Part shown: one piece after another, positions 19,494-28,759 of the stretch
Numbering within the stretch: position 1 is the stretch's first letter
Layout: every line of letters starts with the position of its first letter
Source of the DNA: Pseudomonas fluorescens
Lineage (GTDB): Bacteria; Pseudomonadota; Gammaproteobacteria; Pseudomonadales; Pseudomonadaceae
Direction of reading: 5' to 3'
DNA length: 64,000 nt
NCBI RefSeq assembly: GCF_005938625.1
Contig: NZ_VCNJ01000003.1
Location: 408,556 to 472,555 of the forward strand
The notes under the pieces: model-generated
What the model was told of the DNA's origin: nothing
The model's input: only the letters and a program-made list of their open reading frames with translations
The model's database searches: none
Made by a program: the position numbers and the translations under genes

Positions 19494-19714
19494 CCCCTCA
19501 CCCCAGCCCTCTCCCAGAGGGAGAGGGGGCAGACCGAGGTGTCTTGCGTTCTACATCGACCTGAAAGATCCAGTCGATTATGGATTCGACACAGCACATC
19601 GACCTGAACGATCCTGGCGATTATGGATTCAGCACAGCGCTTACAGGTCGGCGTATTTCTTCACCATCCCCCATTCAGTCCCCTCTCCCTCCGGGAGAGG
19701 GTTAGGGTGAGGGG
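19494..19714. repeat. Long palindromic CTCACCC-type element with an internal 43-base tandem duplication
   Basis: The outer arms CCCCTCACCCCAGCCCTCTCCC (19494 on) and GGGAGAGGGTTAGGGTGAGGGG (to 19714) are imperfect inverted repeats, each holding a small hairpin. Between them lie two 43-base direct repeats (19555-19597 and 19598-19640, about 86% identical by eye). Each begins ATCGACCTGAA and contains GATTATGGATTC. A relative without the duplication lies at 46041-46199. Together with the metQ terminator it fills the 324-base gap to sco; no gene is seen here. Confidence 0.75.
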
Positions 19715-19732
19715 CTCTTGGCTTTTAAACTG

Positions 19733-20368
19733 TCACTTACGGTTAAGCATGACCGGGAGTTGCGCAACCAGTTTGGCGTTGTTCAACGGCGCCCGAATAA
19801 ACCCCCGCTGCGTCCCGTCCGGCCCGATTACCGCGAGGTTTCCGCTATGGTCGACGGTGTAATTCGGCTTGCTGGTATCCGCCGGAATAAACGGGATACT
19901 CACCGCATTTGCGACCTTCTGCAGCTCTTCAATCGAGGTCGGCGTCAGGCCGACAAACTGCGGATCGAAGTAACCCAGATACTGCTTCAACTGCTTGGGG
20001 TTATCGCGGTTCGGGTCAACGCTGACCAGCACGATCTGCAACTTGTCCACAGCGTCTTTGGGCAACTCGCTCTTGATCTGCCGCAGCTGCGCCAGCGTGG
20101 TCGGGCAGATGTCCGGGCAGAAGGTGTAGCCGAAGAACAACAGGCTCCATTTACCTTTCAACTCATTGATCGCCACCGGTTTGCCGTCCTGATCGGTCAT
20201 CGTCACGTCCGGCAAATTACGGCTCTGCGGCAGCAGGATGATGCCGGCGTCGATCAGCGCCGTCGGGTCGCCCTGGCCCTTGCCGCTCAGCACTTTGTTG
20301 ACGGTAAGTCCCAGGATCAGCGCGATCACGGCGACGAGGATGAAGACGGTTTTCTGGGTTCGAGTCAT
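19733..20368 (-). CDS. sco: SCO1/SenC copper chaperone for cytochrome c oxidase
   Basis: This 211-residue protein is anchored by one N-terminal membrane helix (about residues 9-27) and has a periplasmic thioredoxin-like domain. The copper site is CPDIC (Cys about 84 and 88) with a distant His in YTVDHSGN (about 173). It delivers copper to the CuA site of CoxB. Its start overlaps the cyoE stop by four bases (ATGA), so it ends the assembly operon ctaA-cyoE-sco. The start is MTRTQKT at 20368; longer openings upstream are antisense-type noise. Confidence 0.94.
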   Translation of the reverse strand: MTRTQKTVFILVAVIALILGLTVNKVLSGKGQGDPTALIDAGIILLPQSRNLPDVTMTDQDGKPVAINELKGKWSLLFFGYTFCPDICPTTLAQLRQIKSELPKDAVDKLQIVLVSVDPNRDNPKQLKQYLGYFDPQFVGLTPTSIEELQKVANAVSIPFIPADTSKPNYTVDHSGNLAVIGPDGTQRGFIRAPLNNAKLVAQLPVMLNRK

Positions 20369-21264
20369 AGGTTCAACAGTAAGTAGTGGTCTACGAGCAG
20401 GGCGATGAACAGCAGAAACAAGTACCAAATAGAGTACTTGAAGGTGTTGATCGCCGCGTGCGGCCGAGTGCCACGGTACAGCACCACGGCCCATTGCAGA
20501 AACCTTGCGCCCAGAGCGAGCGCGCAAATCAGGTAGAGCACGCCGCTCATGTGGATCACGTACGGCAGCAGGCTCACCGCCAGCAGCGCGAAGGTGTACA
20601 ACAGAATGTGCACTTTGGTGTAGTGCTCGCCGTGAGTGACCGGCAGCATCGGAATGTCGGCTTTGGCGTATTCCTCTTTGCGATGAATCGCCAGCGCCCA
20701 GAAGTGCGGTGGCGTCCAGGCGAAGATGATCAGCACCAGCAGCAACGGTTCGGCGCTGACGTGGCCAGTGGCAGCTGTCCAGCCGAGCAGTGGCGGGGCG
20801 GCGCCGGCGAGGCCACCGATGACGATGTTCTGCGGCGTCGCGCGTTTGAGGAAACCGGTATAGATCACCGCGTAACCGAGCAGTGAAGCGAGCGTCAGCC
20901 ACGCCGTCAGCGGATTGGTGAAGGTCAGCAACAAGGCCTGACCGAGCAGCGCCAGTACCAACGCAAAGGTCAGCGCCGCCGCCGGCGAAACCCGTCCTTC
21001 AGCGAGCGGCCGTTTGTGCGTGCGCGCCATCACCGCATCGATGCGCCGATCGACCACATGATTGACCGCCGCCGCCCCACCAGCACACAACGCGATACCC
21101 AGATTGCCGAACACCAGCACCGTCCACGGCACCCCGGCACGAGTTGCCAGAAACATGCCGACCAGCGAGGTGATCAGCATCAGCACCACGACTTTCGGTT
21201 TGGTCAGTTCCAGGTAATCACGCCAGATCGCCTGATGCGGGCGTTCGCCAATCAGAATCGCCAC
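20365..21264 (-). CDS. cyoE: Protoheme IX farnesyltransferase (heme O synthase)
   Basis: This 299-residue UbiA-type prenyltransferase converts heme B to heme O, the precursor of heme A. About eight to nine membrane helices are visible. The Asp-rich motif is [20 protein letters not shown] (about residue 65), and a second conserved loop (YTGFLKR) lies near 140. It overlaps ctaA by 13 bases and sco by four, as expected for one pathway: heme O made here becomes heme A through CtaA. Confidence 0.95.
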   Translation of the reverse strand: MAILIGERPHQAIWRDYLELTKPKVVVLMLITSLVGMFLATRAGVPWTVLVFGNLGIALCAGGAAAVNHVVDRRIDAVMARTHKRPLAEGRVSPAAALTFALVLALLGQALLLTFTNPLTAWLTLASLLGYAVIYTGFLKRATPQNIVIGGLAGAAPPLLGWTAATGHVSAEPLLLVLIIFAWTPPHFWALAIHRKEEYAKADIPMLPVTHGEHYTKVHILLYTFALLAVSLLPYVIHMSGVLYLICALALGARFLQWAVVLYRGTRPHAAINTFKYSIWYLFLLFIALLVDHYLLLNL

Positions 21265-22331
21265 GGCGTTTCTCCTTTTATTGTGATGGGCGCGGCGGAA
21301 TGTTTGCGCGGGCTGAGGCGCCAGCGTGCGAGCACCGGTTGTTTGACCCGAACGAGACTGGTTCGCGCGTGATAATTGACCAGCACCATGGTCAGCAGCA
21401 GCGCCGCACCGCCAGCGTTATGTGCGACCGCCACTGGCAGCGGTAGATGGAACAACACGTTGCTGATGCCGAGGGTGATCTGCGCCGCGAGGGCGATCAG
21501 CACCAGACCGGCCAGCCTTGTCATGCCGACCACTTTCAATTGCCACGCAAGACCGAGCAGCACCAACGTCACCAGCAGCGCGCCGATCCGGTGAGTCAGA
21601 TGAATCGCCGTGCGCGCATCACTGTCGAGTTGCCCGCCGAGATAATTCGGGCCGATGTGTTGCGTCAGATGAAAGCCATTGGCGAAATCCGCTGTCGGCA
21701 ACCACTGCCCGTGGCAGGTCGGGAAGTCGATGCACGCCACCGCCGCGTAGTTGGAACTGACCCAGCCACCTAGTGCAATCTGACCAATCACCAACAACAG
21801 TCCCGCCGTCGCCCAATACTGCAAACGCTTGGGCACGGTCAGCGCCGGCAGCACCCCGGACAATCGCAACGTCAGTAAAAACAACAGACTCAAGGTCGCA
21901 AACCCGCCGAGCAAATGTCCGGTGACCACCTGCGGCCAAAGCTTGAGCGTCACCGTCCACATGCCGAACGCCGCTTGTGCGAACACCACCGCGAGCAGAA
22001 ACAACGGCAGTTTCAACGGCTGCCCCGGATGACGTCGATTGACCCACGCCCGCCCGGCCAGAATCGAAATCAGCATGCCGAGGGTGCCGGCGAAGTAGCG
22101 GTGGATCATCTCGTTCCAGCCCTTGTGCGCCTCTACCGGCGAGTCGGGGTAATGCAGTTCGGCATGGGCCAGTTGGGCTTCGCTTTTCGGCACGCTGATA
22201 AAGCCGTAGCAACCCGGCCAGTCCGGACAGCCGAGGCCGGCGTGGGTCAGGCGCGTGTAGGCGCCGAGCAGCACCACAATCAGTGCCAGCAGGGTGGCAA
22301 ACAGCGCGAGGCGAAATCCAGGTTTGGCCAT
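21252..22331 (-). CDS. ctaA: Heme A synthase (COX15/CtaA)
   Basis: This 359-residue polytopic membrane protein oxidises the C8 methyl of heme O to heme A. Conserved features are [21 protein letters not shown] at the first periplasmic loop, EMIHRYFAG (a His heme ligand), VTGHLLGG and LTHRIGA. It has about eight membrane helices. It is coupled to cyoE by overlap and starts ten bases after the preceding membrane-protein gene ends. Confidence 0.95.
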   Translation of the reverse strand: MAKPGFRLALFATLLALIVVLLGAYTRLTHAGLGCPDWPGCYGFISVPKSEAQLAHAELHYPDSPVEAHKGWNEMIHRYFAGTLGMLISILAGRAWVNRRHPGQPLKLPLFLLAVVFAQAAFGMWTVTLKLWPQVVTGHLLGGFATLSLLFLLTLRLSGVLPALTVPKRLQYWATAGLLLVIGQIALGGWVSSNYAAVACIDFPTCHGQWLPTADFANGFHLTQHIGPNYLGGQLDSDARTAIHLTHRIGALLVTLVLLGLAWQLKVVGMTRLAGLVLIALAAQITLGISNVLFHLPLPVAVAHNAGGAALLLTMVLVNYHARTSLVRVKQPVLARWRLSPRKHSAAPITIKGETPWRF

Positions 22332-22341
22332 GACGATGCCC

Positions 22342-22935
22342 TTATCCGATGTTCGACAGTTTCAGCAGGTGCCGCAGGTCGTTGAGCAGATCCTTGCCTT
22401 TCACATTCGGCTCGTAGCGCAGCACGAGGTTGCCGTGCGGGTCGATGATCCACAGTTGCGGCGTGGCTTTATCGCCCGTGGTCTTGCTGAACACACTGGC
22501 GTCCAGCGGATAGCGTTGCAGTTGCGGGTATTCGCGGCTCAGCTTGGCGTCGTAATCAGCGCTGACCGGTTGCGCAGCGGCGAGGGCATGGCTGGCGCGG
22601 CCGGCATCACGACCGAGGCCGATCTGGATCTGCCGCGCCAGGTACACCAGTTGCTGGCAGTCCACCGCGCAATCCTTCGGCGCGGTGACCAGGATCTGCC
22701 AACGCTCTTCATCGGCCTGCACACCGAGGTCGGCGCGGGTCTGGCCGTTGCCGATCAGTTCGCCGTGATAGCTGCGACCTTCCGGCACCCAGAACTGCAA
22801 TTTGTACATGCCGGTGGCGAGCACCATCGGGCCAATCACGCCGAGCAATATCAGCAGCAATTGAATGCGCCCGCGACGACGGCTGGCGGCAGGTTTCGCC
22901 TCAGACATGCTGGGTGGATTCATGGCCGTTCCCAT
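22342..22935 (-). CDS. Conserved membrane-anchored protein of the cytochrome oxidase cluster
   Basis: This 197-residue protein has one membrane helix near residues 23-42 and a periplasmic domain. That domain carries a CAVDC pair (about residue 93) and a LWIIDPHGNLVLRYEPNV segment, which recalls thioredoxin/SCO-like proteins. It is conserved between SURF1 and ctaA in Pseudomonas. A role in oxidase assembly or copper/redox handling is an inference from position and the Cys pair. Start 22935 has AGGAG seven bases upstream; a second ATG at 22923 is possible. The 5' end overlaps the SURF1 3' end by about 35 bases. Confidence 0.8.
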   Translation of the reverse strand: MGTAMNPPSMSEAKPAASRRRGRIQLLLILLGVIGPMVLATGMYKLQFWVPEGRSYHGELIGNGQTRADLGVQADEERWQILVTAPKDCAVDCQQLVYLARQIQIGLGRDAGRASHALAAAQPVSADYDAKLSREYPQLQRYPLDASVFSKTTGDKATPQLWIIDPHGNLVLRYEPNVKGKDLLNDLRHLLKLSNIG

Positions 22936-23641
22936 GGTGTTTCTCCTTTGCGTTGTGCAAGCCCAAATAGACGTAGAGGCCGAGCAGGGCGGTGGCCATG
23001 GCGAACCACTGCACGGCGTAACCGAGGTGTTTTTCCGGGCCCATGGCGACCACCGGCCAATCGGCCTCGTAGCTGGCCGGGCCGGGTTCGGCGCGTAATT
23101 CGTAGGCGAAGCCGTCGCGGTCGAGGGTTTTCCACAGCTTGGCGGGTTCGACGGCGGTGATGGTTTGCGGCCAGGTGCTGCTGTCCGGATCGGCGTGCAG
23201 TTGAAAAGTAGCGCCGGGGGCGACGTAGACCCAGGCATCGACATTCAATGCATCAGTGGGCGTGGTGAATTGCGGCGGCACGCGGCGATCCGGCCACGGT
23301 AACCAGCCGCGATTGACCAGCATCCAAAGACCGGTGCGTTGATCCTGAAACGGTTGCAGCAACTCGACGCCGACCTTGCCGTTACGTTGGCGGTTATCCA
23401 GCAACAAACTGTGCGCAGCATCGAACTGGCCGTGCAGATGCACGCGGCGATAAGCCGGATCGGCGCTGCTCGGCAACTCGGTGCTGGCCATCGGTTCGGC
23501 CGCGCGGCGTTCGGCGTAACTGGCGAGCAGGGCGGTTTTCTCGGCGCCCCGGCTCAGTTGCCAGAAGCCCAGCGACACCAGCAGCGGCAGCAACAACGCC
23601 ACCACTACGGTGGGAATTACGCCCGGACGAAAACGCTTCAT
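22901..23641 (-). CDS. SURF1-family cytochrome oxidase assembly protein
   Basis: This 246-residue protein has two membrane helices, one at each end (about 10-28 and 207-228). The periplasmic loop between them contains the SURF1 patterns LGFWQLSRGAEK, VNRGWLP and GYAVQWFAMATAL. SURF1 helps load heme a into subunit I. It is the first gene of the minus-strand assembly block and diverges from the small DUF2909 gene. Confidence 0.92.
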   Translation of the reverse strand: MKRFRPGVIPTVVVALLLPLLVSLGFWQLSRGAEKTALLASYAERRAAEPMASTELPSSADPAYRRVHLHGQFDAAHSLLLDNRQRNGKVGVELLQPFQDQRTGLWMLVNRGWLPWPDRRVPPQFTTPTDALNVDAWVYVAPGATFQLHADPDSSTWPQTITAVEPAKLWKTLDRDGFAYELRAEPGPASYEADWPVVAMGPEKHLGYAVQWFAMATALLGLYVYLGLHNAKEKHHGNGHESTQHV

Positions 23642-23712
23642 GGCTGCGCCACAAAGTCAGTCGTCGCGATCGCTATACTCAACTGCATCGCCTGTCCCCC
23701 GGAGTTCTTCCC

Positions 23713-23916
23713 ATGCTCAAAACAGCGATCGTCCTGATGCTGATTGCCACGGTGATCAGCCTGTTCAGCGGCCTGTTTTTCCTGGTCAAGGACGACAGCA
23801 GCTCCAATCGCCTGGTCATCGCCTTGAGTGTTCGGGTGGCATTGGCCGCCGCCACCGTCGGCTTGATCGCCTGGGGCTTTTACAGCGGCCAATTGGTGTC
23901 GCACGTGACGTGGTAG
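23713..23916 (+). CDS. DUF2909 twin-transmembrane small protein
   Basis: This 67-residue protein has two membrane helices (about 4-26 and 38-58) joined by a short charged loop (KDDSSSNR). It is the lone plus-strand gene inside the cytochrome oxidase cluster, a conserved position in Pseudomonas. The function is unknown; a small assembly or stability factor for the oxidase is an inference from location. Confidence 0.85.
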   Translation: MLKTAIVLMLIATVISLFSGLFFLVKDDSSSNRLVIALSVRVALAAATVGLIAWGFYSGQLVSHVTW

Positions 23917-23924
23917 ACACTAGC

Positions 23925-24008
23925 GGCAAGCGGCAAGCTATAAGTTAAAAGCCTTACCGCTTTGCCTTGAAGCTTGCAGCTCGCAGCTTTTGTTGTGGCT
24001 TGCAGCTG
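23925..24008. repeat. AGCTTGCAGC-type palindromic repeat
   Basis: The gap between the DUF2909 gene and coIII holds alternating GCGGCAAGC, AAGCTTGCAGCTCGCAGC and GGCTTGCAGCTG motifs that can fold back. It differs from the two REP families elsewhere in the window. Confidence 0.5.
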
Positions 24009-24011
24009 TTG

Positions 24012-24899
24012 TTAAAGTACGTAGACGAAGATAAACAGGCCGATCCACACCACGTCGACGAAGTGCCAATACCAGCTCGCCGCTTCGAAGCCGAACTGGT
24101 GCTCGTTGTCGAAATGGCCCTTCATGATGCGCATCAGCATCACAAACAGAATGATTGTGCCGATGGTCACGTGGGCGCCGTGGAAACCGGTGAGCATGAA
24201 GAACGTTGCGCCATAAATGCCCGAACCGAGGGTCAGCCCCAGTTCGTGATAGGCGTGCATGTATTCTTCAGCCTGGAAACCGAGAAACGCGCAGCCGAGC
24301 AGCACGGTGATCGCCAGCCAGATTTTCAGCGCGCCGCGATGGCCCTTTTTCAAAGCATGGTGGGCGATGGTGATGGTCACGCTGGAGCTGACCAGCAGAA
24401 TCGTGTTGATCAGCGGCAGGCCCCAGGGGCTGATGACTTCTTTCGGTGGCGGAAACAGTTTCGGATCCGGCGTGTGCAGCAGCGGCCAGGTGAACTGGAA
24501 GTTCGGCCAGAGCATATGCGCGATGCCTTTGGTGCCTTCCCCGCCGAGCGCCGGGCCGGAGACGTGGCGCACGTAAAACAGCGCGCCGAAGAAGGCGACG
24601 AAGAACATCACCTCGGAGAAGATGAACCAACTCATGCCCCAGCGGAACGAGCGATCCAGCTGCGCGCTGTAAAGTCCCGCGCGGCTTTCCTTGATCACCG
24701 TACCGAACCAGCCGAACAGCATGTACGCCAGTAACAGGCCACCGACGAAAAAGATGTACGGGCCGTGGGATTCCGGGCGCGCCGCTTTCAGATCGTTGAA
24801 CCAGGTGGCGAGGCCGTACACGGTAATGGCCATGCCGAAAGTGGCGATGATCGGCCATTTGCTCTGGGCCGGTACGTAATAGTGCTCATGAGTTGCCAT
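24012..24899 (-). CDS. coIII: Cytochrome c oxidase subunit III
   Basis: This 295-residue protein has seven membrane helices of the COX3 family. Conserved patterns are RWGMSWFIFSEVMFFVAFFGALFY (about residue 87), GFQAEEY, a HxLTGFHGAHVTIG-type segment and the C-terminal WHFVDVVWIGLFIFVYVL. It is the last gene of coxB-coxA-ctaG-coIII. Confidence 0.96.
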   Translation of the reverse strand: MATHEHYYVPAQSKWPIIATFGMAITVYGLATWFNDLKAARPESHGPYIFFVGGLLLAYMLFGWFGTVIKESRAGLYSAQLDRSFRWGMSWFIFSEVMFFVAFFGALFYVRHVSGPALGGEGTKGIAHMLWPNFQFTWPLLHTPDPKLFPPPKEVISPWGLPLINTILLVSSSVTITIAHHALKKGHRGALKIWLAITVLLGCAFLGFQAEEYMHAYHELGLTLGSGIYGATFFMLTGFHGAHVTIGTIILFVMLMRIMKGHFDNEHQFGFEAASWYWHFVDVVWIGLFIFVYVL

Positions 24900-24924
24900 T
24901 TATTGTTCTCCTTATCGGGCACGC

Positions 24925-25476
24925 TCAACCGCCAGTGTTTACAGCCACCGGCGGATGTCGGGCGGTGATATCGAACAGCGTGTAGGACAGCGTCAGGTGC
25001 TTCACATCCTTGGGCATGTCGCGGTCAACAATGAAGCGCACCGGCATCTCGATCTGCTGACCGGGCTGCAGCACCTGCTGGGTAAAGCAAAAGCATTCGG
25101 TCTTGTGGAAGTACGCCGCCGCATTGCTCGGCGCGATGCTCGGCACGGCTTGCGCACTCATCGGTTTATCGGTGGGGTTGCGTGCGATGAAGATCATCTC
25201 GTTGACCGCGCCGGGATTGGCGGTGAGTTCGTCATGCTTGGGGTAGAAGTCCCACGGCATATCGGCGGTGTTGGTCGAGAGAAACTGCACACGGACCTGG
25301 CGGGAAGTGTCGACCACTTGCTCACCCTCGTACTGCCCGGCAGTCTTGCCATTGATGCCGAAGGCTTTGCACATCACGTCGTAGATCGGCACCAGGGCAA
25401 AACCGAAGACAAACATCGCCACCACTACACCGAGCAGACGAGTGACGAGTTTTTTCAGCGAGATCGAGTCAGCCAT
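24925..25476 (-). CDS. ctaG: Cytochrome c oxidase assembly protein CtaG (Cox11)
   Basis: This 183-residue protein has one N-terminal membrane helix (about 12-32) and a periplasmic beta domain with the copper-binding CFCF motif (TECFCFTQQVL, about residue 120). It inserts copper at CuB of subunit I. I start at ATG 25476 (MADSISLKK), which has GGAGG nine bases upstream. The gap to coxA contains only a REP pair. Confidence 0.95.
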   Translation of the reverse strand: MADSISLKKLVTRLLGVVVAMFVFGFALVPIYDVMCKAFGINGKTAGQYEGEQVVDTSRQVRVQFLSTNTADMPWDFYPKHDELTANPGAVNEMIFIARNPTDKPMSAQAVPSIAPSNAAAYFHKTECFCFTQQVLQPGQQIEMPVRFIVDRDMPKDVKHLTLSYTLFDITARHPPVAVNTGG

Positions 25477-25501
25477 GATTTTCAGCCTCCACATGAATCT
25501 C

Positions 25502-25589
25502 TGTGGGAGCGAGCTTGCTCGCGAAGCAGGCGCTGCGGTTTCTCAGTGAAACCGAGTTATCGTTCTTCGCGAGCAAGCTCGCTCCCACA
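25502..25589. repeat. REP doublet inside the cox operon, between coxA and ctaG
   Basis: Two perfect 25-base inverted copies of the GTGGGAGCGAGCTTGCTCGC family (25502-25526 and 25565-25589) flank a 38-base spacer. The element abuts the coxA stop codon (25591) and ends 26 bases before the ctaG start. Confidence 0.9.
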
Positions 25590-25590
25590 G

Positions 25591-27177
25591 TCATTTCACT
25601 TCCGGCGGTGTGGTGAAGGTGTGATACGGCGCCGGTGACGGCACGCTCCACTCCAGGCCTTCCGCGCCATCCCACGGTTTGGCCGGTGCTGGCGGGCCGC
25701 CGCGTATGGTCTTGATAACGATGAACAGGAAGAAGATCTGCGTCGCACCAAACATGAACGCGCCGATCGAGGAGACCATGTTGAAGTCGGCGAACTGCAG
25801 GTTGTAGTCCGGAATCCGTCGCGGCATCCCCGCAAGACCGACGAAGTGCATCGGGAAGAAGGTCAGGTTCATGCCGACGAACGACAGCCAGAAATGCAGC
25901 TTGCCGAGGGTTTCGTCGTACATGTGGCCGGTCCATTTCGGCAGCCAGTAATAGGTCGAAGCGAAGATCCCGAAAATCGCCCCCGGCACCAGCACGTAGT
26001 GGAAGTGCGCGACCACAAAGTAGGTGTCCTGATACTGGAAGTCCGCCGGGGCGATGGCCAGCATCAACCCGGAGAAACCGCCGATGGAAAACAGGATCAC
26101 GAACGCCACGGCAAACAGCATCGGTGTCTCAAAGGTCAGCGAGCCTTGCCACATGGTGCTGGCCCAGTTGAACACCTTCACCCCTGTCGGCACCGCGATC
26201 AACAGCGTGGCGTACATGAAGAACAGCTCGCCCACCAATGGGATGCCGACCACGAACATGTGGTGCGCCCAGACAATGAACGACAGAAAGGCGATGCTCG
26301 CCGTCGCGTAGACCATCGAGGTGTAGCCGAACAGCGGCTTGCGCGAGAAGGTCGGGATGATCGAGCTGACGGCGCCGAACGCCGGCAGGATCATGATGTA
26401 CACCTCGGGGTGCCCGAAGAACCAGAACACATGCTGGAACAACACCGGGTCACCGCCACCGGCGGCACTGAAGAAACTGGTGCCGAAGTGGATGTCCATC
26501 AGCATCATCGTCACGCAGCCGGCCAGTACCGGCATCACCGCGATCAGCAGGAACGCGGTGATCAGCCAGGTCCAGACGAACAGCGGCATTTTCATCAGCG
26601 TCATGCCGGGGGCGCGCAGGTTGAGGATGGTCGCGATCACGTTGATCGCGCCCATGATCGAACTGATCCCCATCAAGTGGATGGCGAAGATGAAGAACGT
26701 CACGCTTTCCGGCGCGTAAGTGGTCGACAGCGGCGCATAGAACGTCCAGCCAAAGTTCGGCCCGCCACCGGGGGTGAACAGGGTCGAGACGAGGATCAGG
26801 AATGCCGCCGGCAACAGCCAGAAACTGAAGTTGTTCATCCGCGGCAGGGCCATGTCTGGCGCGCCGATCATCAACGGGATCATCCAGTTGGCGAGGCCGA
26901 CGAACGCTGGCATCACCGCACCGAAGACCATCACCAGGCCGTGCATGGTGGTCATCTGGTTGAAGAAAGCCGGCTCGACGATTTGCAGCCCCGGCTGGAA
27001 CAGTTCGGCGCGAATCACCATCGCGAACGTACCGCCGAGCAGGAACATGCAGAACGCAAACCACAGGTACAACGTGCCGATGTCCTTGTGGTTGGTGGTC
27101 AGCACCCAGCGCATCAGGCCTTTGGCGGGGCCGTGGGCGTGGTCGGCATGACCATGGTCATCGATTACAGCGCTCAT
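25591..27177 (-). CDS. coxA: Cytochrome c oxidase subunit I
   Basis: This 528-residue heme-copper oxidase subunit has 12 membrane helices. It carries the CuB/heme a3 ligands (WFFGHPEVYIMILPAFG, about residue 250, with the His-Tyr crosslink segment; the HH pair in VWAHHMF; and VAHFHYVL near 390). D- and K-pathway regions look intact. It reduces O2 and pumps protons. An 82-base gap separates it from coxB upstream; a REP pair separates it from ctaG downstream. Confidence 0.97.
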   Translation of the reverse strand: MSAVIDDHGHADHAHGPAKGLMRWVLTTNHKDIGTLYLWFAFCMFLLGGTFAMVIRAELFQPGLQIVEPAFFNQMTTMHGLVMVFGAVMPAFVGLANWMIPLMIGAPDMALPRMNNFSFWLLPAAFLILVSTLFTPGGGPNFGWTFYAPLSTTYAPESVTFFIFAIHLMGISSIMGAINVIATILNLRAPGMTLMKMPLFVWTWLITAFLLIAVMPVLAGCVTMMLMDIHFGTSFFSAAGGGDPVLFQHVFWFFGHPEVYIMILPAFGAVSSIIPTFSRKPLFGYTSMVYATASIAFLSFIVWAHHMFVVGIPLVGELFFMYATLLIAVPTGVKVFNWASTMWQGSLTFETPMLFAVAFVILFSIGGFSGLMLAIAPADFQYQDTYFVVAHFHYVLVPGAIFGIFASTYYWLPKWTGHMYDETLGKLHFWLSFVGMNLTFFPMHFVGLAGMPRRIPDYNLQFADFNMVSSIGAFMFGATQIFFLFIVIKTIRGGPPAPAKPWDGAEGLEWSVPSPAPYHTFTTPPEVK

Positions 27178-27259
27178 GGCCGGTCTCCTTTACGTGAACA
27201 GGCGAGGTGGTTCGCGGCGCTGAGCCGCGAACCGTGGCGGGTAGATGCGATAGGCCGGC

Positions 27260-28390
27260 TCATTTGTCCCCCGCCTGTTTCATCTCCAGCACTTCTTTTG
27301 GCGTGACCATGTCGCCCTTGTTGTTGCCCCAGGCGTTACGTTCGTAAGTCACGACCGCTGCGATATCGACTTCCGACAGCTGCTTGCCGAAGGCCGCCAT
27401 GGCGGTGCCCGGTTTGCCGAAGACCACGCGATGCAGGTGATCGGCCTTGCTGCCTTTCATGATCAGTTCCGAGCCCTTGAGCGCCGGGAACATCGGCGGC
27501 AGGCCCTGACCTTCGGCCTGGTGACAGGACACGCAGGTGGTGTGATAGATCTTGTCGCCACGCTCCTTGAGTTCATCGAGGGTCCAGTCCTTGCTGGTCA
27601 GTTCTTTGAGCTGCGCAGCTTCGGCTTTGCGCTCGGCGAGCCACTTGTCGTAGTCGGCCTTCTCTTTGACCTCGACCACGATCGGCATGAAGCCGTGATC
27701 CTTGCCGCACAATTCGGCGCACTGGCCACGGTAAATGCCGGGCTTGTCGATGCGCGTCCACGCCTCGTTGACGAACCCCGGAATCGCATCGCGTTTCACC
27801 GCGAAGGCCGGCACCCACCACGAATGAATAACGTCGGCGGAGGTCACGAGGAAGCGCACCTTGGCCCCGGTCGGCAGCACGAGCGGCTTGTCGACCTCGA
27901 GCAAGTAGTGCTCGCCCTTGGCTTCCTTGTTGTGGATCTGCTCGGCGGGGGTGGCCAGGTTGCTGAAGAACTCGACGTCCTGACCCAGGTATTTGTAGTG
28001 CCACTTCCACTGATAACCGGTGATCTGGATATCGATATCCGGCTCACTGGTGTCGTACATCTTGATCAGGGTGGCGGTCGCCGGCACGGCCATCGCCACC
28101 AGAATCAGAAACGGTACGACGGTCCAGAGAATTTCGACGGTGGTGCTTTCGTGGAATTTTGCGGCGACCTGCCCGGTAGAACGGCGGTGCACCATCATCG
28201 ACCAGAACATGGCGCCGAAGACGATGATCCCGATCACCACACAGATCCAGAAAATGGTCATGTGCAGGTCGAATACTGCGTGACTGATTTCAGTCGCTCC
28301 AGGCGCCATATTCACAGTCCAGGCGGCGTGCGCCGGACTGAAAATCGACCACAACAGGAGGCCCATCCAGACGTGTGGATGTCGCATCAT
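27260..28390 (-). CDS. coxB: Cytochrome c oxidase subunit II with fused cytochrome c domain (caa3 type)
   Basis: This 376-residue subunit has a signal peptide, two membrane helices (about 40-62 and 83-105) and the CuA cupredoxin domain. CuA ligands are visible in DVIHSWW and CAELCGKDHGFM. A C-terminal cytochrome c domain follows, with CVSCH (about residue 290) and a Met ligand further on. The fusion marks a caa3-type oxidase, able to take electrons directly into the covalently bound heme. It is first in the operon; the promoter lies in 28391-28759. Confidence 0.97.
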   Translation of the reverse strand: MMRHPHVWMGLLLWSIFSPAHAAWTVNMAPGATEISHAVFDLHMTIFWICVVIGIIVFGAMFWSMMVHRRSTGQVAAKFHESTTVEILWTVVPFLILVAMAVPATATLIKMYDTSEPDIDIQITGYQWKWHYKYLGQDVEFFSNLATPAEQIHNKEAKGEHYLLEVDKPLVLPTGAKVRFLVTSADVIHSWWVPAFAVKRDAIPGFVNEAWTRIDKPGIYRGQCAELCGKDHGFMPIVVEVKEKADYDKWLAERKAEAAQLKELTSKDWTLDELKERGDKIYHTTCVSCHQAEGQGLPPMFPALKGSELIMKGSKADHLHRVVFGKPGTAMAAFGKQLSEVDIAAVVTYERNAWGNNKGDMVTPKEVLEMKQAGDK

Positions 28391-28759
28391 TGCGGGTTCC
28401 CCTTATCGTTCTTGTTATCCCGCCGGCTTTCGCCTGCGGCAAGGGAGCGGCTGCATCAGACTACGAACTTGAATCGCCGGGCCTTGCTGCGGGTGCAGTC
28501 GGGCGTCATCAGCTAACTCCATTCAATGGCGAGTATAGACAGCGACGGGAAATTGCAATGTGCACACGTAAATGAACTGAAACAGCTGGCACTTGCGTTC
28601 AAGGGCACGAATGGAGAAGGATGCAGACGAGTGGTGGCAAACCGATATAACGCAGGTGCATCAAGGATGAAATAATTATGACAAATGCGTCTTAGCATTT
28701 TTCGTAAGCCAGCTAAGTTATGTCTTCCCTATTTCATTGCCTTGTTTCCTGGAGTTTTC
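28391..28759. other. Divergent promoter region of coxB and the 216-residue hypothetical gene
   Basis: These 369 bases contain no convincing gene. The part near 28660-28740 is AT-rich and should hold the plus-strand promoter; the coxB leader is GC-rich. I see no operator I can name. Confidence 0.4.

Noticed and set aside
19555..19640. Two 43-base repeats considered as a CRISPR remnant
   Set aside because: Only two units, directly abutting without spacers, inside a palindromic element; no cas genes.
19733..20902. 389-codon fusion-like frame extending sco upstream
   Set aside because: The N-terminal part is an out-of-frame reading of cyoE; the family start is at 20368.
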